Source: an uncultured Nitrospina sp. (GTDB lineage Bacteria; Nitrospinota; Nitrospinia; Nitrospinales; VA-1). From it: 54,277 bases of DNA. Where the stretch lies: positions 1 to 54,277 of the forward strand of contig CAJWQP010000009.1 of the NCBI GenBank assembly GCA_913045445.1, in the 5' to 3' direction. The position numbers were made by a program, and so were the translations under genes. Positions 1 through 7,284 of the stretch are shown piece after piece (positions within the stretch are counted from its first letter, which is position 1; the number at the start of each line of letters is the position of its first letter). The notes under the pieces are model-generated. The model was not told the origin of the DNA and did not search any database. It worked only from the letters and a program-made list of their open reading frames with translations.

Positions 1-75
1 AAAGAAAAAAGCAAAAAGAAGATAACTTATCAACAACCAATTTTTCAGATTATCGACTCGTTTCAGCGCCCCCAA
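1..75 (-). CDS. possible N-terminus of a membrane protein, cut by window edge
   Basis: An open frame runs off the left edge. It would start at TTG (75) and encode about 25 residues: a short basic/polar head followed by a hydrophobic stretch (WLLISYLLFAFF), as in an N-terminal membrane anchor or signal peptide. A strong AGGAGG lies at 99-104 on this strand, but it is 23 nt from the TTG. An ATG at 79 lies in another frame and reaches a stop after 9 codons. One G fewer in the G5 run would join that ATG to the open frame, so a frameshift or sequencing error is possible. Function unknown; this is only a candidate. Confidence 0.3.
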   Translation of the reverse strand, partial: MGALKRVDNLKNWLLISYLLFAFFF

Positions 76-166
76 TCATTGTTAAAAATTTCGGTAATCC
101 TCCTTTCTCGACCGAGCCTCGGTCAGTACGCGACAGCCGCCTGGAAGCCACAGCAAAATCAATCGG

Positions 167-1369
167 TTACCTGATTATCCGGCAAAACACTCCCTTAAGA
201 TATTCTCCTTGACTGAAGCTCACGGGATGGTCCTTCGCATGCCCTGTGCGACTTATTTCTTCATACTCGCGCCCGGCAAACTTGATTCCTGAAAGCACCG
301 CTTGATAAAAATCCTGCGCTTTGACATGAACCGAACAGGATGCGGCAAACACAATACCATCCTTCGCCGTAACCCTTGCTCCAGCCTCAGCCAACTTCGT
401 GTAGGCGCTTAAAGCGGTCTTTGTTTGTTTATTTCTTCTCGCGAAAGCCGGCGGATCTAAAATAACCAGATCAAACTTCTGGTGGGTCGATTCCAGATCA
501 GACAATGTGTCGAATCCATCTGCCTTCACCTGTCTGAATTGTTCCACCGAAAATTTTCGTTTTGGAAAATTCAGCAGGAGGTTTTTTTTTGACACAGCCA
601 AAGCAAAGGAATTAGTGTCCACCTCAAGAACTGAACGAGCTCCCCCTGAAAATGCGTAAACTGAAAATCCCCCGGTATAACTGAACACATTCAAAACTGA
701 TTTTCCTTCCGACAATGCTCGAATACGTTGGCGATTGTCTCGCTGATCCAGAAAGAAACCTGTCTTTTGCCCAGAAAGCACATCGGCCTCAAAACTTATC
801 TCGTTTTCTTTGAAATGGACCGGCGCTTCTACCGGGTCGCCAAACAGAACACAACCTTCGTGCCACTTGTCAGATATTGCTCTTGATTCGAGCGCATTAC
901 GGCTCCACCGCAAGACGCACCGCTCCAGCGAAAGCTGATTTTTGAACAACTGCAGTAATATCTCCAGAAAGGGAATCCATGCCGCCGTATACAGCTTCAG
1001 CACCGCCGTGCTTTCGTAACGATCAAGCACCAGTCCGGGAAAGCCATCATTCTCGCCATTGATAACACGGTAACCTGTCGTCCCTTCACCCTCCAGGGCC
1101 TCACGAAGCTGAAGGGCTTGTCTTAACCTTTCCGCAAAAAAATCGCTGTCTATTTTGACGGGATTCTGAATTTGTAAAACGCGTAAACGAATGTCTGATT
1201 CAGGATCGAATAAACCGATCGCCAGAAAACGGTTTCTGCTGTCATACACCACTGCCAGATCGCCGGATTTTCCTTCGATATCTTCGTTTTGCATCTGGTA
1301 ATAAAATATCCAGGGGTATCCCTGACGAATTTTCGCCTCGTGAGCTTTTGAAATCTTGATTTTTATCAT
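167..1369 (-). CDS. rlmI: RlmI-type 23S rRNA (cytosine-C5) methyltransferase
   Basis: Class I SAM-dependent rRNA methyltransferase; the family member in E. coli makes m5C1962 in 23S rRNA. The N-terminus (KAHEAKIRQGYPWIF) is a typical PUA-domain start. The SAM-binding motif NVFSYTGGFSVYA lies near residue 230, the LDPPAF motif near 305, and a catalytic-type SCS cysteine near 350. The open frame extends upstream to a TTG at 1414 and an ATG at 1393. The ATG at 1369 is preferred because it gives 400 aa, close to the 396 aa of E. coli RlmI, starts directly at the PUA domain, and has AAGG 8 nt upstream. It follows mtgA closely on the same strand. RlmI versus a paralogous member of the same family cannot be separated here. 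Confidence 0.85.
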   Translation of the reverse strand: MIKIKISKAHEAKIRQGYPWIFYYQMQNEDIEGKSGDLAVVYDSRNRFLAIGLFDPESDIRLRVLQIQNPVKIDSDFFAERLRQALQLREALEGEGTTGYRVINGENDGFPGLVLDRYESTAVLKLYTAAWIPFLEILLQLFKNQLSLERCVLRWSRNALESRAISDKWHEGCVLFGDPVEAPVHFKENEISFEADVLSGQKTGFFLDQRDNRQRIRALSEGKSVLNVFSYTGGFSVYAFSGGARSVLEVDTNSFALAVSKKNLLLNFPKRKFSVEQFRQVKADGFDTLSDLESTHQKFDLVILDPPAFARRNKQTKTALSAYTKLAEAGARVTAKDGIVFAASCSVHVKAQDFYQAVLSGIKFAGREYEEISRTGHAKDHPVSFSQGEYLKGVFCRIIR

Positions 1370-1423
1370 CGCGCTTACCTTGCTATCTGGCATGTTTTCA
1401 ACCTGCCTCTGCAACCTGTAACC

Positions 1424-2155
1424 TTAGTAACGGATAGGAACTCGAACCTTATGCATCGCCATGAGAATCCTTGACTGCCGGTCATGAACATGGGGTTGGG
1501 GATTCATCACTGACCAGCGTCTCGGACTGGGCAAAATGGAAGTCATCAAAGCCGCCTCCACCGGAGAAAGACTGGTTGATGAATGCTTGAAATATTGACG
1601 AGAAGCCGATTCACAGCCAAACAATCCATCACCCCATTCGATCACATTCAAATAAACCTCCAGAATGCGCTCTTTAGTCCACAAATACTCGATCAGTATG
1701 GTAAACCAAGCTTCCAGAGATTTGCGAAGCCAATTACGCTTTTGCCACAGAAATACGTTGCGGGCGGTTTGCATGGAAATGGTACTGGCACCCACCGTCC
1801 TATCCGTAGAAAGATTGGTTTTGATCGCCGCCTCAATAGCCTGCCAGTCGAATCCGTTATGATAGAAAAATTTCTGGTCCTCAGCCGCTATGACCGCACG
1901 AACAAGGCTGGGGGATATTTCCCCCAGGGATTTCCAATGCTGTAGAAATACAGGGCGCGATTCCTCATACCCCGATTCAGCCCACCGGGTCCACAGCAAC
2001 GACGTGGTAGGAGGATCAATCACTCGATAAATTAATACGGGAACAACCGTGAAGGCGAGAAACACTAACAGAAGGTCAAATACGATTTTAACAAGACGAA
2101 TCTTGATCGATTTTCTTTTTTTCTTTTTCCTGGATTTTTTTCTGGCACGAAACAC
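1424..2155 (-). CDS. mtgA: monofunctional peptidoglycan transglycosylase MtgA
   Basis: Glycosyltransferase family 51 enzyme that polymerises lipid II into glycan strands at the inner membrane. A very basic head (RKKSRKKKKRK) is followed by one membrane anchor at about residues 20-45, then the GT51 motifs: AAEDQKFFYHNGFDW with the catalytic Glu, and GASTISMQTARN. There is no transpeptidase domain, and 243 aa matches the monofunctional class. The start is GTG (2155), preceded by a strong GGAGGGGAG; no in-frame ATG serves better. The gene lies between the M23 peptidase upstream and rlmI downstream on the same strand, so an operon with a murein-modifying partner is likely. Confidence 0.93.
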   Translation of the reverse strand: MFRARKKSRKKKKRKSIKIRLVKIVFDLLLVFLAFTVVPVLIYRVIDPPTTSLLWTRWAESGYEESRPVFLQHWKSLGEISPSLVRAVIAAEDQKFFYHNGFDWQAIEAAIKTNLSTDRTVGASTISMQTARNVFLWQKRNWLRKSLEAWFTILIEYLWTKERILEVYLNVIEWGDGLFGCESASRQYFKHSSTSLSPVEAALMTSILPSPRRWSVMNPQPHVHDRQSRILMAMHKVRVPIRY

Positions 2156-2196
2156 GGGCGTACTCTCCCCTCCAATACCGAATATTCAGGGAGGAC

Positions 2197-3381
2197 TTAA
2201 CCAGCTTGGATTTTTACGCCAACCCCGTTGTCCTGAAGAAGGGCATCATAAGCACTGACCACTGCCTGAAACTCTTTAACTTCGTAACTGGAAATATTGC
2301 GGTGATAGCTCTTATGATATTTGAAGTCGAAAGGATTATAAACGGTTTTCTTTTTATCGCGACTACGGACTTCGTAGTGCAGGTGGGGGGCAAAGGTACG
2401 GCCCGTGTTTCCAGATTCTGCAATAACCTCACCTTGCTTGACGTACTGTCCACGCTTGACCAGAACTCGGCTCAAATGAAGATAACGCGTTATGACACCC
2501 TCTCTGGGGTGATCTAACTCAATACAGTATCCATTGGCTCGTACGTTCCAACTGGTGCGACGGACACGTCCTTCGAAACTAGCGCGGATGGGCGTCCCAA
2601 CTTCCGCCTTGAAATCGGTTCCGGAGTGACCTCGACGTCCTTTGCGAAAATCTCCGGGGAGAGAAGTTATTTCTATATATTCAGCGATCGGTGTTTGCTT
2701 TTCCGCAATTCGCTTGGCGATCTCTTTGCCATTGCGGTCAAAATATCCGCCATACTTCATTCCATCTCCCTTATAAAAATTGGCATCCAGAGTCTTCTTC
2801 AGATAACCACTTTTATAAGTCAGTTGAAGTACTTTAAACTGGTCCTCATTATCCAGGCGTTCGTATACAACGTTCAGGACATCCCCATTACGCATGTTCC
2901 TGTTAACGTCCATAAACCAGGCCAGCAATCTAGCCAGATGAGCGGCAAACGAACCACATTCACTTTTCGCCATTTCCTGGCAAACCGTGTAGTTGAGCGA
3001 GTTTCTAACCTTCAGTTGCAACGCTTGAATGTTGCGTCCTGCGGGTTGAGCCGATGGATCAAACGAAACCTTCTTTACTTCGTAGGCAGGTGCTTCATTA
3101 ATCGGCTTAGAGGTTAAAACAGGTTCTTCCTCATGCACAGGGATCGCCATTTCCGAATCTACAGGTTTCGTGTTCAACGATGCCATCTGCACCTCAACGC
3201 TCTTATCCTCTTCCGCTCCTGTGGCATAAACAATATCTACTGAACCCGCTCCACCCTGAACAACCAGAAAATATACATTAAGCCCCAATGAAATAACAAA
3301 AAACAGATTGAACAAAGTCCGTAAAGAAAACGACTTCTTCAAGGGCATTTCCTGATTCTTCAAAAAAGGTGATGGTTCCAT
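2197..3381 (-). CDS. M23 (LytM-type) metallopeptidase, membrane anchored
   Basis: Predicted periplasmic murein endopeptidase or LytM regulatory factor. There is one hydrophobic N-terminal anchor at about residues 20-45, then a region of no clear family to about residue 120, a middle domain, and a C-terminal M23 domain. Both zinc motifs are present: HSGTDF (H-x3-D) near residue 255 and HLHYEV (HxH) near 335, so it is probably catalytically active rather than an EnvC/NlpD-like activator. The ATG at 3381 has GAGG 9 nt upstream; a second in-frame ATG lies at 3348. It is upstream of mtgA on the same strand with 41 nt between them, suggesting coupled glycan synthesis and cleavage. Confidence 0.85.
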   Translation of the reverse strand: MEPSPFLKNQEMPLKKSFSLRTLFNLFFVISLGLNVYFLVVQGGAGSVDIVYATGAEEDKSVEVQMASLNTKPVDSEMAIPVHEEEPVLTSKPINEAPAYEVKKVSFDPSAQPAGRNIQALQLKVRNSLNYTVCQEMAKSECGSFAAHLARLLAWFMDVNRNMRNGDVLNVVYERLDNEDQFKVLQLTYKSGYLKKTLDANFYKGDGMKYGGYFDRNGKEIAKRIAEKQTPIAEYIEITSLPGDFRKGRRGHSGTDFKAEVGTPIRASFEGRVRRTSWNVRANGYCIELDHPREGVITRYLHLSRVLVKRGQYVKQGEVIAESGNTGRTFAPHLHYEVRSRDKKKTVYNPFDFKYHKSYHRNISSYEVKEFQAVVSAYDALLQDNGVGVKIQAG

Positions 3382-3621
3382 AAACGTTGGCCTCAGAGTT
3401 GGAAAGTTCGTAGAAAATTAATTTCAGATTTCATTAGAGCAAATCCCCCTCGACAGATTAAAATTGAAGCAAATCGTGAGGAAGGCTATACAGGCTTGCG
3501 TTTGCGACGAGTTCGGGTTATTGATGAGTAAGAGGGGCCATACTTTTAACAGACCCTGCTGATTCATCAACAGAGAACATCTGCATATTGCACCATAATT
3601 CATAAAAAATCAACTATTTAC

Positions 3622-4746
3622 ATGAGTTTTACACCTGACATTCCTGTTCGGGAAACCACATTTTCTCCCGAAACCATCTTCATAGATGAATCGGTCGCCG
3701 ACCACCCGCTGACTCGGGAGGTCCTCCGTCAGTTCCCGGATACCCCCGTTCATCATCAGATCTCATACGAGGAAGCCGTTGAATTGATCCGAAAATCAAC
3801 TGGCGATGTCTTTGGCGCGGGCAAAAGGACGTTGGCTCTCACGCGGTTCAAAGGATCATTTCTCAAAAAATGCCCTGGGATCAGTCCGGGAATGGTCTGC
3901 TGTAATTACTATGTGGTCAACCTGCTCAAAAACTGTATATATGATTGTTCGTACTGTTTTTTGCAGGACTTTCTACAGAACAACCCGCTCCTGGTTGCCC
4001 ATATCAATGTGGAAGATTTACTGGAAGAGCTGGATCAGGTTTTCACCGCCCACCCCGATCGAATATTTCGCGTGGGCACGGGGGAACTGACCGACAGCCT
4101 TGCCCTGGACACAGTCATCCCCTACTCCCAGCACCTGATTCCCTTCTTCAATCAAAGAGAAAATGCGGTGCTTGAACTGAAGACAAAATCCGTCTGCGTG
4201 GAAAACCTTCTGAATCAGGATAGCCCGCGTAACGTGATCGTCTCATGGTCCCTGAATCCACAAACGATAATAGATCGCGAAGAAAAAGGAACGCCAAGCC
4301 TTCAACAACGGCTGGAAGCCGCACGCCAGTGTGGAGACAAAGGGTACAGAATTGGAATCCACCTGGACCCCATCATAATTTTTCCCGGATGGGAAAAAGC
4401 TTATCACGAGCTGATCGACAACATGTTTAAAGTGTTGTCCCCATCACAAATAGAATGGGTGAGCCTGGGAAGTTTCCGCTATCGGGGGCCCCTCAAGCAA
4501 ATCATCAAAGAACGCCATGAGGACACACGATTGTTCATCGGCGAACATGTTGCCAGCAAAGATGGGAAGTACCGCTACCTCAGGCCGCTGAGAAATCAGG
4601 CCTACGAAAACCTGCGCGATACCCTGAAAAAATACTCCGCCGACTTAAATGTCTACATGTGTATGGAAACCAGAGAAATCTGGGAAGGGGTCACGGGCAA
4701 AATGCCGCGAAGCGACGAAAAACTGGATAAATTTTTCGATCTGTAA
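3622..4746 (+). CDS. spore photoproduct lyase (SplB)-family radical SAM protein
   Basis: Radical SAM enzyme related to SplB, which reverses the spore photoproduct thymine dimer. The cluster motif C-x3-C-x2-C is visible as NCIYDCSYCFLQ near residue 110. The 374-aa length, the LKTKS segment and the HLDPI motif fit the SPL family. Nothing in the window suggests sporulation, so the true substrate is open: a DNA lesion or another radical reaction. No convincing ribosome binding site precedes the ATG. It is a stand-alone plus-strand gene converging on dnaN with only 8 nt between the stop codons and no terminator between them. Confidence 0.8.
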   Translation: MSFTPDIPVRETTFSPETIFIDESVADHPLTREVLRQFPDTPVHHQISYEEAVELIRKSTGDVFGAGKRTLALTRFKGSFLKKCPGISPGMVCCNYYVVNLLKNCIYDCSYCFLQDFLQNNPLLVAHINVEDLLEELDQVFTAHPDRIFRVGTGELTDSLALDTVIPYSQHLIPFFNQRENAVLELKTKSVCVENLLNQDSPRNVIVSWSLNPQTIIDREEKGTPSLQQRLEAARQCGDKGYRIGIHLDPIIIFPGWEKAYHELIDNMFKVLSPSQIEWVSLGSFRYRGPLKQIIKERHEDTRLFIGEHVASKDGKYRYLRPLRNQAYENLRDTLKKYSADLNVYMCMETREIWEGVTGKMPRSDEKLDKFFDL

Positions 4747-4754
4747 ACTGCCAA

Positions 4755-5858
4755 TTACAAACGCATGGGCATGACAATACTCTGATAGTCTTTGTCTTTA
4801 TTTGAAGTGATGAGACATGAAGAGTTCTGATCCTTCAAATTAAGAACGACCTCTTCATCATCAATCACATTCAACACATCGAGAACATATTTAGCGTTCA
4901 GCCCGATAGAGACATCCCCTCCTGAATAAGAAACAGGAATTTCTTCCCGGGCCTCGCCCAATTCGGTGGCATCGGTGGTCAGGGTAATATTTCCCGACTG
5001 AACGTCAAAGCGAACCATTTTAGATTTTTCATCGGCCAGCAAAGCAACTCTCTTCAAAGCATGTTGCAAAACATCCCGGTTGACCGACACCTGCAGTTTG
5101 TTATCGGAGGGGATGACTTGTTGGTAATTAGGAAACTTGCCATCAATTTTTCTTGAAACTATGACCTGGTCTCCCTGCATGAAAGCCAGATGATTATTTT
5201 TTGCGGAAAAAGAGAAAGTGGCATCTTCATCCTCTATCAGTTTCATCAACTCCGCCAAAGCCTTTTTAGGAATAAGATAGCTCAGCTTGTCACCCTTTGC
5301 GGCATCACCCAGGTTCCGCTTGATAACTGCCAGGCGATGCCCGTCAGTCCCCACCATATTCAGTTTTCTACCCTCCCGCTCCAGCAACAAACCGTTCAAG
5401 ACCTGTCGCGTTTCATCAGGCGATTGCGCGAAAAATGTTTTGCGAATCATTTCCTTAAGAAGCTTACTGCTAAACTCAAGCAAGCTGTCCTGGCTGAATT
5501 CGGGAAAAGGAGGAAAGTCCTGCGAGGGCATTCCGGGTAAACGGAATTTTGATTTTCCACATTTAAGAGTGACCCAATGGTTATCTTCCCTGGTCAGGTG
5601 AACTTCCTCACTTGGCAATTCGCGTAATATGTCGAACAACTTTTTGGCATTGAGGGTCACTTGTCCTTCAGCGACCACATTGGCAGAGTAATATCCTTTA
5701 GCTCCTATTTCCAGATCGGTCGCCTGAATACCTATCCGTTCTTTTTCGGTGGTGAGGAGCAGGTGCGAGAGAATGGGCATCGCGCCCTTGGCCTCTACAA
5801 TTCCTTGAACCTTTTGTACTCCATTGAGGAAAGTGTCCTTATCGATCCTGACTTCCAT
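4755..5858 (-). CDS. dnaN: DNA polymerase III beta subunit (sliding clamp)
   Basis: Ring-forming processivity clamp that tethers Pol III to DNA. From MEVRIDKDTF to the C-terminal VMPMRL the protein is 367 aa, the standard size, with three clamp folds. The family's NGLLLE and GTDGHRLA segments are visible around residues 155-180, and the C-terminal MPMR motif is intact. The frame is open to 5930, but the ATG at 5858 is chosen: it has GGAGA about 10 nt upstream and matches the family N-terminus. Unusually, no dnaA, recF or gyrB lies beside it; neighbours are a radical SAM gene and DAHP synthase, so this is not a classical origin locus. Confidence 0.96.
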   Translation of the reverse strand: MEVRIDKDTFLNGVQKVQGIVEAKGAMPILSHLLLTTEKERIGIQATDLEIGAKGYYSANVVAEGQVTLNAKKLFDILRELPSEEVHLTREDNHWVTLKCGKSKFRLPGMPSQDFPPFPEFSQDSLLEFSSKLLKEMIRKTFFAQSPDETRQVLNGLLLEREGRKLNMVGTDGHRLAVIKRNLGDAAKGDKLSYLIPKKALAELMKLIEDEDATFSFSAKNNHLAFMQGDQVIVSRKIDGKFPNYQQVIPSDNKLQVSVNRDVLQHALKRVALLADEKSKMVRFDVQSGNITLTTDATELGEAREEIPVSYSGGDVSIGLNAKYVLDVLNVIDDEEVVLNLKDQNSSCLITSNKDKDYQSIVMPMRL

Positions 5859-6047
5859 TTGGCGGGTCTCCAAAACAAAAGGTGGGCAACTTAATGCGCT
5901 TGGTTTAGCATAAATACCAAAACCTGTCAAAAGTAATTATACGACATTCCAAGGACAAGATGTAAGCCCCAACTTCAGATCACCCGAAATTCATCGATTC
6001 ACTGGAAAAGCCCTACTTTTAGCCTTACGAGGGGACACCTATCTTTC

Positions 6048-6076
6048 TTGACTTGAAATTTTGCGTGTGCTAGCTT
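6048..6076 (+). promoter_or_regulatory. candidate promoter for DAHP synthase
   Basis: TTGACT (6048-6053), a 17-nt spacer and TAGCTT (6071-6076) preceded by TGC, an extended -10 form. The predicted start lies about 25 nt before the ATG at 6107. The -10 is weak; the site is supported by its position in the divergent dnaN intergenic region. Confidence 0.4.
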
Positions 6077-6106
6077 GGGGCTGAATCTCCAGAAAAATGA
6101 AAAGTT

Positions 6107-7126
6107 ATGATCATCGTAATGGAAGCTGACGCCTCTCAAGACCAGATAGAGGCGGTGGAAAGTAAAATTCGATCTCTGGGCTATAGAGTTCACGAAATTG
6201 TCGGCGTAGAACGCAAAGTCATCGGCGCGGTAGGCGATGAAAGAGGCAAAGAACAACTCCAGGCCATATCGTGCATGGCTGGCGTGGAGAGTGCGATCCC
6301 TATCCTCAAGCCCTATAAGCTGGCCAGTCGTGAAGTAAAACCCAGCTCAACAATAGTTGATGTCGCAGGTGTCTCCATCGGGGGAAAAGAAATTGTCGTC
6401 ATGGCCGGGCCCTGCTCTGTGGAAAGCAAGGAACAGATTTGCCGAACGGCCAATCTGATTAAAGAAGCCGGGGCCAATATCCTGCGGGGAGGAGCGTTCA
6501 AACCCCGCACCTCACCCTACAGTTTCCAGGGAATGGAAGAAGAAGGACTCCAACTTCTGGATGAGGCAAGGAAGGAAAGCGGGCTCCCCATCGTCACAGA
6601 AGTGATGAATCCGCGGGAAGTCGATCTGGTCGCAAAATACGCAGATATTTTACAAGTGGGCGCACGCAATGTACAAAACTTTTCCCTGCTCAAGGAACTG
6701 GGCCAGCTTGATAAACCCATCCTGCTAAAAAGAGGCATGATGACGACCGTTAAGGAGTTCCTCATGTCCGCAGAATATATTCTTTCAGAAGGTAACTCCA
6801 GGGTCATTCTCTGCGAACGCGGTATTCGCACCTTTGAAACTGCCACTCGCAATACGCTGGATTTAAGCTGTATTCCCGTCATAAAACAGGAATCGCACCT
6901 GCCCATTATCGTAGACCCCAGTCACGGCACAGGCTACTGGCATCTGGTTGCCGACATGGCCCGGGCGTCTATCGCTTGCGGAGCAGATGGCCTGATGATT
7001 GAGGTGCATCCCGATCCAGTCAATGCGTATTCCGATGGGCCGCAATCCCTTAAACCAAAAAAGTTTGCCGATTTAATAAAAAACTTGAAACCGTTCATCG
7101 AATTGATGGGCCGGAGTCTGGGCTGA
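6107..7126 (+). CDS. aroF: 3-deoxy-7-phosphoheptulonate synthase with N-terminal ferredoxin-like domain
   Basis: Condenses phosphoenolpyruvate with erythrose 4-phosphate in the first step of the shikimate pathway. Residues 1-75 form an ACT/ferredoxin-like domain as in the Thermotoga-type enzyme, where it mediates feedback by aromatic amino acids. The rest is the (beta/alpha)8 barrel with GPCSVES, RGGAFKPRTSPYSFQG, LLKRG and DPSHGTG motifs. At 339 aa it is full length. It stands alone on the plus strand, 158 nt before glnD. The symbol follows common usage for this class; aroG or aroA are used in other genomes. Confidence 0.93.
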   Translation: MIIVMEADASQDQIEAVESKIRSLGYRVHEIVGVERKVIGAVGDERGKEQLQAISCMAGVESAIPILKPYKLASREVKPSSTIVDVAGVSIGGKEIVVMAGPCSVESKEQICRTANLIKEAGANILRGGAFKPRTSPYSFQGMEEEGLQLLDEARKESGLPIVTEVMNPREVDLVAKYADILQVGARNVQNFSLLKELGQLDKPILLKRGMMTTVKEFLMSAEYILSEGNSRVILCERGIRTFETATRNTLDLSCIPVIKQESHLPIIVDPSHGTGYWHLVADMARASIACGADGLMIEVHPDPVNAYSDGPQSLKPKKFADLIKNLKPFIELMGRSLG

Positions 7127-7284
7127 ATGAATCCCCAGATCATTTAACAAACTTAAATATATTGTCCGTATCTACTTGAAAAATAAAAAGAAACAGTATA
7201 TCCTAACCTGAGTTTCCCCCGATACTCGGTGGTTTCAGGGATTTCTGGTTCTTATTACTCAACCGGTGGCCAAGCTAGCGTCCC

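Noticed and set aside
27-35. TTATCAACA, close to a DnaA box, with dnaN 5 kb away, suggesting an origin
   Set aside because: A single 8-of-9 match; dnaA, recF and gyrB are absent and no box cluster or AT-rich unwinding element is seen.
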